From: Microcoleus vaginatus PCC 9802
GTDB lineage: Bacteria; Cyanobacteriota; Cyanobacteriia; Cyanobacteriales; Microcoleaceae
Direction of reading: 5' to 3'
Length of the DNA: 64,000 bases
Assembly (NCBI GenBank): GCA_022701275.1
Contig: CP031740.1
Span: forward strand, 2,987,001 to 3,051,000
Numbering within the stretch: the stretch's first letter is position 1; the number at the start of each line of letters is the position of its first letter. Positions 34,679 to 44,946 of the stretch are shown one piece after another. The position numbers and the translations under genes are program-made. Below the pieces are notes generated by a model. That model was not told the origin of the DNA. It did no database searches and saw only the letters and a list, made by a program, of their open reading frames with translations.

Positions 34679-35407
34679 ATGAATATGTCTGAGAAAGATG
34701 AAATTCCGGTGTCTAACACTTTGACACCGGAAGAGCAAGCGGTGTGGGATGCGAAGGCAAAAGTTCGGGTACTGCTGAATTTGTGGGATTTGGGCGGCGG
34801 GAGGATGAAGGTCAAAAAGGGGGATTTGACTAAGCGGATTGTGCGGACTAATGAGACGAGTCAGAGATATGTGGAAGTGCTCGGCGAGTTGCAGGCGACT
34901 GGGGCGATCGAGTATTCGCTGGTAAATCGGGTGACGCTGGTGGAATTGAGCGCTAAGGGGAAAGAAGTTTTAGCGCAGGGGCTCAAAAGTAAGGATTCTT
35001 TGTTTGAGTTTGATGGTTCTCAAATTGGTACTCGGCTGGGAAATTCTTTGTTGAAGTGGATTCGGCATCAGGATGGTACGGCGAGTGTTGCGGTTGATAA
35101 GGGGAAGGGGGATGTAGGGACGATCGCATCCTATGACGATTTTAAGGCTGTGGCGCTCGATGTGTATGACAGCTTGAACCGGGATTATAACTTAGACGAT
35201 TTAGTGCCGATTTATCGGATGCGTCGGGCGATCGGGGAAATGGTAGGGCGATCGGAGTTCAACGAGTGGCTGTTAGAAATGCAGGCTAATGATATTTTTC
35301 AGCTAATGGCAGGAGAAACGCAAGACATCACCCCAGATAAACGTGAAGACTCAATCACCATTCCTGGTGGTGCATTGCGTTACTACGCCAAGCGTTTGAA
35401 TTCATAA
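34679..35407 (+). CDS. Operon gene A: small protein with possible N-terminal winged helix
   Basis: A 242-residue soluble protein, first of a three-gene operon. Residues 20-100 look like a winged helix (VRVLLNLWDLGGGRMKVKKGDLTKRIVRTNETSQRYVEVLGELQATGAIEYSLVNRVTLVELSAKGKEVL). The central part is mixed alpha/beta. The C-terminal 80 residues (LDDLVPIYRMRRAIGEMVGRSEFNEWLLEMQANDIFQLMAGE) are helical and end with ITIPGGALRYYAKRL. It could be a DNA-binding or adaptor subunit for the downstream ATPase. I do not recognise a named family. The next start is 48 bases downstream. Confidence 0.8.
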   Translation: MNMSEKDEIPVSNTLTPEEQAVWDAKAKVRVLLNLWDLGGGRMKVKKGDLTKRIVRTNETSQRYVEVLGELQATGAIEYSLVNRVTLVELSAKGKEVLAQGLKSKDSLFEFDGSQIGTRLGNSLLKWIRHQDGTASVAVDKGKGDVGTIASYDDFKAVALDVYDSLNRDYNLDDLVPIYRMRRAIGEMVGRSEFNEWLLEMQANDIFQLMAGETQDITPDKREDSITIPGGALRYYAKRLNS

Positions 35408-35455
35408 AATTGCCCTCAATCTTTTTGTAGTTCGTTAACCTCACACCCGCTCGCT

Positions 35456-37435
35456 ATGAACAATATAGAAGTTTCTCCGATAGAAGCCGTCAATGCTGCA
35501 ATCCAAAATCACAATCCATTTAGCAAAGCTGGCATTGTCAAAGAACAAGATATTTGGGGAAAAGGGTTCCCCGATATTCCCACTCTAAATGCTCATGCTT
35601 CCGATGCCATTTTTCAGGCCGTTGAAAAAGTACAGACAAGTCAATCCAGTCAAGAAAAGGTGACTTCCCTGGTATTAACTGCTCAGCAGGGAGTGGGAAA
35701 AAGCCACATTTTAAGTCGCATCCGCCGCAGACTAGAAAGTAATGGTGGTGCTTTGTTCGTTTATGCCAGTGTTAATAATTACACCGACTTAAACTTGATA
35801 AAATACCAATTTCAGCAAACTTTAGCTAACAGTTTGAGCCATACAGGGAGCCAAAGTGTCATGCAATGGCAGGAAATAGCGGCAGCAATGGCAAACGAAG
35901 GTTTCAAAGCTATCAATTCTGCTTCACAGAATCTTTCTCCTCAAGAACTGATAGATCGATTTGACAGAGTATGTGCTAGTTGGGCCACTAAAAATAAGAA
36001 TTTCATGAACACCCTGACTAAGCAAGTTCTCAAAACAAAATTAAAGGCAGATCCTTATATTGTTCGAGCTGTGTTGTGGACGTTATCAGAAGCTGAAACA
36101 CCTTTTGCTATCAAATGGTTATCTGGTGAAGAGTTAGATAAATCTAAAGCTGAGGAACTAGGATTGCCGGCTAATTCCGGCAAGACTAATCAGGACAGAG
36201 AAGCAGAATCTCTGAATAATGTCCAGCAAATTTTGAATTTGGTGAGTTACTACAGTCCTGTAATCATTTGTTTTGATGAAATAGATGTAAATACAAGTTG
36301 TAGAGATGATGGCTTGACAACACCGCAGGTAATTGCCGATCTAGTTAAGCGTTTGTACGATACTCTCGAACACTCAGAACTCGGTCAAGGTTTGGTTATT
36401 ATCACAGTAATGATGCCCTATACGTGGACAGAAACTGTTCACGTAATGTCTGGCGGCATACCAGATAGAGTTTCAACATACACGCAGCGAAAACCAATCG
36501 ATTTAAAATACTTGAATGGCGATTCTTTAGTTGATTTAGTCCAGTTATGGTTGCAAGATTTTTATCATCTCAGGAATTTAAACCCTCCTCATCCGGTCTA
36601 CCCATTTGAGGAAAGTCAACTGAGAGAATATGGCAGAGGTAAGCCAACGGTACGGGAAGCTTTGACGTGGTGTGCCGAGAATTTTAAAGTTTTTATGCCT
36701 CCAATGCCTGAACTTCCAGAAGATCCTGCTGAACGGTTTGAGCTTGCTTTTACCAAGGAACTTGAGGGAGACATCCGAGATGATATGGAGGATAATTCCA
36801 CACTTGCTAAGGCTATTTTCTTTGGCTTTGAAACCTTGAAAGGTCAGACGATTGACAAGGTAACAGTTGATGACCTTACCGCCGATATTAAACCAAAAGC
36901 AAAAAATGCCGATTGGATAAATTTCAAGATAATTGGTACAGAAAACGGAAGAGCTATCAATATTGGTGTTGCGATAATTCAATCTTCTCAATCCGAATTA
37001 GTTGCTGGATTAAAACGCTTAATTGATTATCAAACATTTGATTTGACGCGCGGTTGTTTAGTCCGTTCCCAATCAAAAATCGACAATATTAAGAAAAATT
37101 CTAAAGCCTACCAACTACTGGAACAACTCGTATCAGTAGAAAAAGGCGGTGAGGTGGTGTATTTGATTGAAGAGCAAATAAAACCGCTGCTGGCTCTCTG
37201 TGCTGTTTGTAAAAAATGCCGAGATTATAATTTAACACAAGACCAGGTTTTTGATTTCATATCTCAGAAGCAGCTCACTTTTGAGAATCTTTTACTGCGG
37301 GAAATTTTGAGCGATCCGTCCGGTGAAATGCCTGCGGTTGACGATGAAGATGAAAGCCTACTTTTAGAAGACATTTTCAACCCTCCCAGTAGTGATGATA
37401 CAGATGATGGGGATATAAGTGACCTATTTAGTTAA
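35456..37435 (+). CDS. Operon gene B: P-loop ATPase
   Basis: A 659-residue protein. Walker A is AQQGVGKS (residues 76-83) and Walker B is VIICFDEID (Asp274, Glu275); VIITVMMPY and a sensor-like segment follow. This is a STAND/ORC-like AAA+ core. Residues 470-600 (DWINFKIIGTENGRAINIGVAIIQSSQSELVAGLKRLIDY) look like a degenerate restriction-endonuclease-like fold. A short CAVCKKC cluster is near 590, and the extreme C-terminus is strongly acidic (DDEDESLLLEDIFNPPSSDDTDDGDISDLF), perhaps a docking or DNA-mimic tail. AT-rich and without HIP1 octamers. The next gene starts 2 bases after its stop, which indicates tight coupling. Confidence 0.88.
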   Translation: MNNIEVSPIEAVNAAIQNHNPFSKAGIVKEQDIWGKGFPDIPTLNAHASDAIFQAVEKVQTSQSSQEKVTSLVLTAQQGVGKSHILSRIRRRLESNGGALFVYASVNNYTDLNLIKYQFQQTLANSLSHTGSQSVMQWQEIAAAMANEGFKAINSASQNLSPQELIDRFDRVCASWATKNKNFMNTLTKQVLKTKLKADPYIVRAVLWTLSEAETPFAIKWLSGEELDKSKAEELGLPANSGKTNQDREAESLNNVQQILNLVSYYSPVIICFDEIDVNTSCRDDGLTTPQVIADLVKRLYDTLEHSELGQGLVIITVMMPYTWTETVHVMSGGIPDRVSTYTQRKPIDLKYLNGDSLVDLVQLWLQDFYHLRNLNPPHPVYPFEESQLREYGRGKPTVREALTWCAENFKVFMPPMPELPEDPAERFELAFTKELEGDIRDDMEDNSTLAKAIFFGFETLKGQTIDKVTVDDLTADIKPKAKNADWINFKIIGTENGRAINIGVAIIQSSQSELVAGLKRLIDYQTFDLTRGCLVRSQSKIDNIKKNSKAYQLLEQLVSVEKGGEVVYLIEEQIKPLLALCAVCKKCRDYNLTQDQVFDFISQKQLTFENLLLREILSDPSGEMPAVDDEDESLLLEDIFNPPSSDDTDDGDISDLFS

Positions 37436-37437
37436 CC

Positions 37438-38913
37438 ATGGGCAACTCTATTTTGCTTCAAACAGCTCTGGCTTTACCCAATCCCGATATTGAGGCTTTA
37501 ATTCAAGGACGAACGATAGCAGCTATGCCTCGGATGTTTCTGAATCGGGGGCGGACATTTGCTTTGTATCCAGCTAATCTTTCGGTTGATTTGCTACCCT
37601 ACGAGCAACATTATCGCTCGCACTTTTTGCCCATTGCTCAAAAGGCACTTGCTCAGTTAAATTCTGATCGAGTTTTGATAAAAGCTTGGGCTAGGTGCGA
37701 ATCGTGCAAACCACTGGATAATCCTGAACCTTTAGATTTAGAGGCTTTGTCGCGATTAACCATCTGGAAAACAGAGGGATTACAGCAAATTCTCCTACAA
37801 GGGCGTTACATTTTTCTAGCTCATCTTCGCATCTATCTGCTACCTCAGCCGCTTGAAATGTCAGTGCAATCTAGTGGCAATTTTGTATCTTTGCCAAAAT
37901 CCCTAACTGTTACTGATTCAACGCCTGTGTTGAGCGAGTCTATCTTTGCTAAACGCAGTCACAAGCTGAAAACATTTGAGCCTCCTGAACATCCAGAATT
38001 GGAAGAGTTGCAAAGTGCATTAGTGCATTTATCCACCACTAACCCAAAAGCTAAACAATTAGAGGCAGAAATCAAAATGTTTCTAGGTTGGTCGGAAAAA
38101 TTACCAGCAGCAAAACCAGATCCTGATTTAGATTGGATTAAAACAATTGCACAAATCGGAAACTCTAGCGATGGTAATACATTTGAAAAGTTAGTCCGCA
38201 AAAGTTGTGTCAAGTTAGGTTTTGCCAATTCTAACACTAATCCGAAAGCTAGTCTCAATCCAGAATCAACAGGCGGCGCGGGTGGTTTGGACTTTTATTG
38301 CGAGACTCCCTATCCAGTAGCGGGAGAGTGCAAAGCTAGCAAACATGAAAGTGTACCTAATAGTGTAACGGCTCAACTAATTCATTTAGGTTTGACTCAC
38401 TTGGGTCAAGATAGGTTCGATCGATCGGTTAAAATTATTTTGGCGGCTGGGCCTTTAACTAATCCAGCTAATCAAGCAGCTATTGGTAGTAAAATGAATG
38501 TAATTCGCCCAGAAACATTGCAAAAGCTGGTTGAACTGAAAGCTAAGCAACCAGGTTCGATCGATTTATTACAGTTAAAACCTTGTTTGGAACAACAGCC
38601 GTTTGGTGAGGAAGCCGATGCTAAGGTTAATCGCTATATTGACGATGTGCGGGAAAAGCTTAAAGTGCGATCGCACATAGTTCAGCTAGTCAAAGACTTT
38701 TTGGAAAGAACAAAATCAACAAGTGTTGAATTTAATCAGCTTCACGGTGCTTATGCCTTTTCTATGTCGCCCCAACCTTTAAAATATGAAGAAATGCACC
38801 AAATTTTAATAGAACTTTCCTCACCTTTGACTGGTTACTTAGGGCGAATTAAAGGCGAAGATTTAGGGCGCGATCGCTTTTATTTCCTGCGCGACTTGCC
38901 ACTAGATGATTGA
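37438..38913 (+). CDS. Operon gene C: PD-(D/E)xK nuclease-like protein
   Basis: A 491-residue protein. The first 140 residues are a conserved-looking module (PDIEALIQGRTIAAMPRMF ... VLIKAWARCESC ... IFLAHLRIYLLP), possibly the cyanobacterial DUF1802 family, unverified. Residues 240-340 form a classical PD-(D/E)xK nuclease: Glu250 (FEKLVRK), Asp285 (GGAGGLDFY) and Glu297-Cys-Lys299 (GECKAS), followed by a Gln-containing helix (TAQLIHLGL). The last 120 residues (LKVRSHIVQLVKDFLERTK ... FYFLRDLPL) are helical/wHTH-like. It starts 2 bases after the ATPase stop, so the two are surely co-translated and likely form one complex. Confidence 0.86.
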   Translation: MGNSILLQTALALPNPDIEALIQGRTIAAMPRMFLNRGRTFALYPANLSVDLLPYEQHYRSHFLPIAQKALAQLNSDRVLIKAWARCESCKPLDNPEPLDLEALSRLTIWKTEGLQQILLQGRYIFLAHLRIYLLPQPLEMSVQSSGNFVSLPKSLTVTDSTPVLSESIFAKRSHKLKTFEPPEHPELEELQSALVHLSTTNPKAKQLEAEIKMFLGWSEKLPAAKPDPDLDWIKTIAQIGNSSDGNTFEKLVRKSCVKLGFANSNTNPKASLNPESTGGAGGLDFYCETPYPVAGECKASKHESVPNSVTAQLIHLGLTHLGQDRFDRSVKIILAAGPLTNPANQAAIGSKMNVIRPETLQKLVELKAKQPGSIDLLQLKPCLEQQPFGEEADAKVNRYIDDVREKLKVRSHIVQLVKDFLERTKSTSVEFNQLHGAYAFSMSPQPLKYEEMHQILIELSSPLTGYLGRIKGEDLGRDRFYFLRDLPLDD

Positions 38914-38928
38914 GATACATCAAGGGCG

Positions 38929-38956
38929 ATTCCCTACGGGATAGCTTCGCCGCGCG
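38929..38956. repeat. Dispersed palindromic repeat (GGCGATTCCCTACG type)
   Basis: GGCGATTCCCTACGGGATAG then CTTCGCCG. It is the second copy of the repeat at 4373-4408 and lies just after the three-gene operon. Confidence 0.45.
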
Positions 38957-39172
38957 TACTTTATCCAATTTCCTACACAGCATCAGGATCTATGCCCAAT
39001 TCCCGCAACCTCGCAGCCAATCTTTCAGCAGTTTGCTATTATACTCAATTGTAATTTTAACACTCAAGACATCGATTACTAAAAGATCGATCGCCCTTAT
39101 TGACTTTGCAATAAGCACAGACCGCAAGAGTTTTAATATTTTTCAAAATACAAATTAAATATTTGGTTCAGT

Positions 39173-42100
39173 TCACCATTTCGGCGATCGCCTCAACAAG
39201 GCTGTAGCTGCCGCACTGTCGAGAGGTTTAGAGAAAAAGTACCCCTGACCGTACTCGCAGCCGATCGCCCGCATTTGAGCCAATTGGGCGGCGGTTTCGA
39301 CCCCTTCTGCCACTACCTCCATCCCCAAACTGCGGGCCAGCATGACGATCGCCCGCACGATTTCCAAATTTTCGCCCATTTCCCCGATGCGGGTAACAAA
39401 AGAGCGATCGACCTTCAAAATATTAATCGGGAACTTGTGCAAATAACTCAGAGACGAATAACCAGTGCCGAAATCATCAATACACAGCCCGATACCCAAG
39501 TCTCTCAAATGCGAAAGCATCGCCGCCGCCGCTTCTCCATCTTCCATCACCACACTCTCAGTAATCTCCAACTTCAAACAGCGAGCGTCAACACCTGTTT
39601 CCAGCAAAACTTGCTTAATTTGCTCGATCGACTCGGGTTCGGCAAACTGCCTTCCGGAAAGATTTACTGCGACTGTCAGCGGCGAATTTCCCACAGATAA
39701 ATTCAAACTCTGCCACTTAATAATTTGGCGACAGCTTTCGTTTAAAACCCACAAACCCAAAGGCGTAATTAACCCTGTTTCCTCCGCCATCGCAATAAAT
39801 TCCATCGGGGAAACTAAACCCCTTTCCGGGTGCAGCCAGCGCACCAGTGCCTCAAATCCGATAACCGATCCGCTTTTTAAACAAACGATCGGCTGATAAT
39901 AAACAGTAAAAGGACATTCCAATTTTAAAGTAGTCAATTGCGACTTAGGACGCTCCAATCTCCGATCGATTTCACTCATCGGCGAGTTTTCCGCCGCCCC
40001 ACAGGCGAAATCCACTATGGGATATTTGAAATTTAGTTCTTCAACCGACTCCCGCAAATCGTGTTCCAAGTGCATCAAAGCCACAGCCCGAGTGTGCATC
40101 GCACTGGTAAAAACTTCGTAGCGAGCTTTACCGAGAGCTTTGGCCCGGTACATGGCAATATCAGCATCGCGCAAAATATCTCCCGGCCACTGATATTGGT
40201 CGGTACTCAAAGCAATGCCGATGCTAGCAGTAATTAAAACTTTATTACCTTCCAAATAAAGCGGTCGTTCGATCGTTTTGAGAATTGCCTTTGCTTGGGC
40301 GATCGCCTCCTCAACACCGTGAATTTCTTCTAGCAAAATCACAAACTCATCTCCCCCCAGACGAGCCACCGTATCGCCTGGTCGCAAACAGGTCAAGAGA
40401 CGGCGAGCCACAGCCACCAACAGCCGATCGCCCATGCGGTGTCCCTGACTGTCATTAATCACCTTAAACCTGTCCAAATCCAGAAACAGCACCGCAAACT
40501 GATAGCTCGGATGCCGTTGGGCGCGGGCAAAAGCTTGCCCCAACCTGTCAGTCAACAAAGCACGGTTCGGCAACTCTGTGAGCGCATCGTGCAAAGCATC
40601 GTGCAACAGTTGTTCTTCAGCCATCTTGCGCTCAGTCACGTCGTGACAGTTGACCACAATTCCCCGCACCGAAGGTTCGTTGAGCAAATTCGTCGCCACC
40701 GCTTCCAACACGCACCAGGAACCATCCTTGTGTTTCACTCGGTATTCCGCCATCCCCAGGCTAACTCTCGGCGTTTGCATCACACCTTGGAACACTTGAT
40801 CCACTATCAGCAATTCGTCAGGGTGAATCAAGTCAAATATAGATCGGCCGAGGACTTCCGCCGTCGGGTAGCCCAAAATCCGCTCTAGGGAAGGAGATAC
40901 ATAGCGGCAAAAGCCTTTCTCGTCGAGAATCACAATAATGTCTCTAGCATTTTCAATCAATGATCGAAAGCGCTTCTCGCTTTGCCGCAGCTCTTGTTCC
41001 GTGCGCTTTTGGTCGGTAATATCGGTATTCATGTAAATCAGACCGACAATTTTCCCCGTGCGGTCTTTAATAGCATCGGCCCGCAGCAACACTTGCAAAG
41101 TTTTACCGCTTTTAGTGCGCTTGGTAATTTCACCAAACCAAGAATAACCCTGGGCGATCGTATCGAGTACGTCCCGGGCGACTGCGGGGTCAGCAAAAAC
41201 TGCCGATATACCTCCGGCTAGTTTACATTCCTCTGCGGTGTCCCATTCAAATAGCTGAGAAAACGCTTGATTTTGATAAATGTGAGTGCCGTTGGCATCG
41301 CTGATGCCGATCGCGTCACTCGAACTTTCTACCGCCTTGCGAGTCAGCACCAGAGCTTCTTCTGCCCGCTTGCGCTCGGTAATGTCAATCCCTACCAGAC
41401 AAGCTGCTTTGCCCTGATCGTACTTTTGAGCCACAATCAAATAGTATCCCTCCGACTCTCTCCCGTCGGTTTGTAGCTTAACGTTGAGTTCTTTAACCGC
41501 TTCCGTAGCGTCGCCGGCAAAAAACTCCACCACAAAAGAGTTAAAATCCGAGCTAGCGCCCAGAAAACCAATATCTTGACCGACAAAAGCCGAGGGCCGC
41601 AAACCATGCAATTTGGCTAAGTGCTGGTTAACCCCCAAATAGCGCAAATCCGAGCTAATCCAAGATACTGTTCCCGGAACTGCTTCCAAAATCGTTTGCA
41701 ATTGGTCGTTAGCTTGCTGCAATGCTTCGTGCACGTCACATATCCGTTCCGACAAGTCCGACTGAATCCCTACGAAGTGAGTCAAGTTAGCGCTGTCGTC
41801 TCGCACGGGAGATAGCGACAATTTGCTCCAAAAAGGACTGCCGTCTTTGCGGTAATTTTTGATTGTTGTCTGGATTTCTCGACCTTGGCGCAAAGCGTCG
41901 CGGATGTTAGCTACGGTAGTTCGATCTGTATCGGGGCCTTGCAAAAATCGGCAATTGCGCCCCAAGATTTCACTGGCACAGTAACCTGTCATCCGTTCAA
42001 AGGCCGGATTGCAATAAATTATCGGACAATCGGGTGCATTGGCGTCAGCAATGACTATGCCGCTGCTAGTAGCTGCCAAGGCTCGATCGCACAGCCACAG

Positions 42101-42256
42101 TGCTTCTGATGCAGTATGGCGATCGCCGGCACCCCCCACTTCACCTAAATTAGAAATTGACTGGTTCTCCCGATCTCCCATCAGCCGAACTTTCAAGCAA
42201 ACCTTTACAATTTCCGAGTTGCTTATTACTTTAGCCTTTTTCAGCATTTGTGCCAC
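39173..42256 (-). CDS. LOV-PAS-GGDEF-EAL c-di-GMP signalling protein
   Basis: A 1027-residue protein. Order: a LOV domain (about 60-170) with the photoactive Cys102 in GRNCRFLQG, Asn134 (NYRKDG) and Gln165 (FVGIQ); three further PAS domains (about 180-560); GGDEF (RLGGDEF, about 640, intact); EAL (GFEALVRW ... VNLSGRQF ... DDFGTGYSS, about 790-1010, intact). Such hybrids make or break cyclic di-GMP in response to blue light, controlling motility or biofilm. The second FMN Asn of LOV (FW-N) is Ser here (FWSKLS), which may change the photocycle. The frame is open from 42256; a Met at 42181 (MGDRENQ) is another start. Confidence 0.93.
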   Translation of the reverse strand: MAQMLKKAKVISNSEIVKVCLKVRLMGDRENQSISNLGEVGGAGDRHTASEALWLCDRALAATSSGIVIADANAPDCPIIYCNPAFERMTGYCASEILGRNCRFLQGPDTDRTTVANIRDALRQGREIQTTIKNYRKDGSPFWSKLSLSPVRDDSANLTHFVGIQSDLSERICDVHEALQQANDQLQTILEAVPGTVSWISSDLRYLGVNQHLAKLHGLRPSAFVGQDIGFLGASSDFNSFVVEFFAGDATEAVKELNVKLQTDGRESEGYYLIVAQKYDQGKAACLVGIDITERKRAEEALVLTRKAVESSSDAIGISDANGTHIYQNQAFSQLFEWDTAEECKLAGGISAVFADPAVARDVLDTIAQGYSWFGEITKRTKSGKTLQVLLRADAIKDRTGKIVGLIYMNTDITDQKRTEQELRQSEKRFRSLIENARDIIVILDEKGFCRYVSPSLERILGYPTAEVLGRSIFDLIHPDELLIVDQVFQGVMQTPRVSLGMAEYRVKHKDGSWCVLEAVATNLLNEPSVRGIVVNCHDVTERKMAEEQLLHDALHDALTELPNRALLTDRLGQAFARAQRHPSYQFAVLFLDLDRFKVINDSQGHRMGDRLLVAVARRLLTCLRPGDTVARLGGDEFVILLEEIHGVEEAIAQAKAILKTIERPLYLEGNKVLITASIGIALSTDQYQWPGDILRDADIAMYRAKALGKARYEVFTSAMHTRAVALMHLEHDLRESVEELNFKYPIVDFACGAAENSPMSEIDRRLERPKSQLTTLKLECPFTVYYQPIVCLKSGSVIGFEALVRWLHPERGLVSPMEFIAMAEETGLITPLGLWVLNESCRQIIKWQSLNLSVGNSPLTVAVNLSGRQFAEPESIEQIKQVLLETGVDARCLKLEITESVVMEDGEAAAAMLSHLRDLGIGLCIDDFGTGYSSLSYLHKFPINILKVDRSFVTRIGEMGENLEIVRAIVMLARSLGMEVVAEGVETAAQLAQMRAIGCEYGQGYFFSKPLDSAAATALLRRSPKW

Positions 42257-42458
42257 GTAAATTGTATCTTCGTACTTAAGTAAGCGGAATCTAACCTTAG
42301 TTGTTAATTGTATTTTGTACGCTTGCTGTTGGGCCTTGAAAAAAGCACATCTTCACTTCCGCAGCGAAGAACCCTCAATTCCTCTCCCCGTCAGGCTCTC
42401 TCCCCCTCAGACCCTCTCCCCTTCTCCCCGCGGCCTAGCAATCACGATCGGCAGCAGC

Positions 42459-43289
42459 TTATTTAGCAGGAGTTGCAGCTTGAGAACTCGGCGGCGCAAT
42501 ATTAATTAATGGCAAAGTTCCGCCTCCTCCCATTACTGTCGGAAACTGACCGTTCCATTTTTCAATTGCTTGCTGCTGCAAAATTTCGGCTGTTAAAGTT
42601 TGTCGCTGCAAGCGTTGAGCTTCTGCCTGACCTTTAGCGCGGTTTATTTCAGCTTGAGCGTCTTGGGTTGCTTTTTTAACTGTAAATTCTGCCTGTTTAG
42701 CTTCTTGTTCTGCTATTTGTTTGGCTTCGATAGCTTTGCTAAATTCTGGAGAAAAGCCAAAATTTATTAACGAAACATCTCTGACAATGACCCCGTAAGG
42801 TTCCAAGAGCTTTTTGAGGCTGTTGTCTATTTCGGTTTTGAGTGCCGTGCGCTTAGTAATAATTTTTCTGCGTTTTTTTTAGAACTTGCTGGTTTGAGAA
42901 CTTCAGAAATTGCCGGACTCAAAATGCTGGTAACAATTTGTTTTTCGTCTCCCAATTGTTGGAAAAATTGATTTACTTTCGCCGGATCAACATTCCAGTT
43001 GACTGCCAAATCTGTAGTAATGCTTTGCAAATCTTTGGAGACTGCATCTGCTTTCAAATCTGTTTTTTGTACGCACGCTGAGAGTTTTTACAGAGGTGAC
43101 GATCGGTAAAATCGGGTGGATGCCTTCATCTAAGATCGCATCTTGAACTTTGCCGAAGCGCATCATGACACCGCGATCCCCTGCGCCGACGAGGGCAAAA
43201 GGTCTTAAAATTAAGGCGGCGATGATGAAGACGATGCCACCGACTAGGTAGAGAGCTAGGTTGTACCGAACACCTTGCATGGTTTTCAT
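42459..43289 (-). pseudogene. Frameshifted SPFH/prohibitin family protein
   Basis: Three minus-strand frames together rebuild one prohibitin-like protein of about 275 residues. The N-terminal membrane segment (LALYLVGGIVFIIAALILRPF) and GDRGVMMRFGKVQDAILDEGIHPILP are in frame 1 (43289 to about 43070). The SPFH core (KADAVSKDLQSITTDLAVNWNV) is in frame 2. The helical C-terminus (AEQEAKQAEFTVKKATQDAQAEINRAKGQAEAQRLQRQTLTAEILQQ) is in frame 3. Each junction needs one extra base, and both lie at short A-runs (about 43065 and 42870). This is a real pseudogene or an assembly error at homopolymers; the otherwise intact residues favour a recent event. Confidence 0.8.
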
Positions 43290-43599
43290 ATTTTAATTCA
43301 GCTAGGTTGTTTTACTGGATGTTAGTTTTCTATTCGCTCTTATCTAAGATTATAACTTCTTTTTAAGGGTGCAACAACTCATAAATTCCTTTATTTTTAT
43401 CATAAAAGTCATAGGATTTTGAGGGTCGGAAAGCTTCTTAAATCAAAAAGATATTAGATTGCCGTTACAGTGAGGCTTTGGTATGAACAATGGCATTTGT
43501 ACCTAGCTGGAATTATTGATGAATAAATGTTTCAATGATCTTGACAATGAAGAGGATTTTAGATAAAGAAGAAGTAAATAGATAGCTCTATCGCTCTTT

Positions 43600-44946
43600 G
43601 ACCAAGGATCTGGGTGCAAGCCTCGCCCTTATAGGGCGACTTTAATTAAGACTTGTGAATAATCGAGTTAGCCCTTAGTCACGACATTATAATTAGGGCA
43701 GGAGGATAGAAAGAATGTTTAACTTAACTTACGAGTTCAAATTGAAACCAACCGCAGCACAAGTAGCCTTCTTTGAAGATTGGCTGGAACAGTGTCGCTG
43801 CGTCTATAACTACGCGCTAGCAGAGCGCAAGCATTGGTTTCAGTCTCGCAGTTGCCAAGTTAACGCTTGTTCTATCCGTTCTGAGTTCATCATTCGGGCC
43901 CAAACAAAGCGCCCAACTTATGCCAGTCAGTGCAAAAGCTTAACCGCAGCTAGGGCAAACATACCTGCTTTGTGTGCCGTCGCCGTACACGTTCTACAGC
44001 AAACCTTGAGAAGGCTTGAAAAAGCGTTCGTGAGTATGTGGGAGCAAAAGCACGGTTTCCCTCGTTTCAAAAAAGCGGGAGCAATGCGATCTTTTGTTTT
44101 TCCGCAACTGGGTGTCAATCCTGTCAACAACGGGGTACTAAAACTCCCTAAGATTGGCTTCGTTAAATTTCATCAATCGCGTCCTATCCCTGATGGCGCA
44201 AATATTAAGCAAGCGAGAATAGTTCGCAAGGCAAGTGGTTGGTACGTGATGCTAACCCTGCAATGGGATGTTTCCGTACCGTCAGTTATGCCACACGGTG
44301 AAGCGTTAGGCGTTGATGTTGGATTAACTAACTTCATAGCAACTTCCAATGGTCTTTTAGTTAAACGCCAAAAGTTTTTTGCTGATGCAGAGTGCAAGCT
44401 GAAATTGCTGCAAAAACGTGTCAGTCGGAAAAAGTTAGGCTCAAATAATTGGAAAAAAGCCCAGAAGAAAGTTGCCAAATTGCATGAGTACGTCGCTAAC
44501 TGTAGAAAAGATTGGCACTGGAAATTGTCTCACCAACTCTGCAAAGACGTGGGGATGGTTTTTGTCGAGGACTTGAACCTGGTTGGTTTGTCTAAAGCTA
44601 TGCTAGGAAAACATTGCTTGGATGCAAGCTGGGGACAGTTTTTTGCGATTTTAGAGCAAACCTGTTTTAAATACGGTGTGTATTTTCAAAAGGTAGATGC
44701 TCGTAAAACCAGCCAAATTTGTCCTAGTTGTGGTTTGGAGACAGGCAAGAAAGAACTGTCAGAGCGTATTCATTCATGTTCCAATTGTGGCTATACCACA
44801 GACCGAGATGTTGCAGCCGCACAAGTAGTTCTTATTCGAGGACTTGCAGCCGTAGGGCATACGGTCAAGATGCTTTCTGAGGGTAAATTCGTCGGAATCC
44901 CTGCGAAGAAAGAATCCTCGTACCTAAAGGTACGAGGAGTGTCAAA
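43600..44946 (+). mobile_element. IS200/IS605-like element carrying only tnpB
   Basis: At the left a hairpin TCGCCCT-TAT-AGGGCGA (43623-43639) marks the likely left end; at the right a 9-bp perfect hairpin CCTCGTACC-TAAA-GGTACGAGG (44916-44937) is followed by AGTGTCAA (to 44945). Both are typical end structures of cyanobacterial IS605-group elements. No tnpA (Y1 transposase) is present, so movement needs a helper in trans. The exact left boundary is uncertain by about 30 bases. The rest of 43290-43599 holds no gene. Confidence 0.6.

Noticed and set aside
43600-44946. TnpB as a stand-alone Cas12-like CRISPR effector
   Set aside because: There is no repeat-spacer array or cas1/cas2, and the ends look like an IS605-type element.
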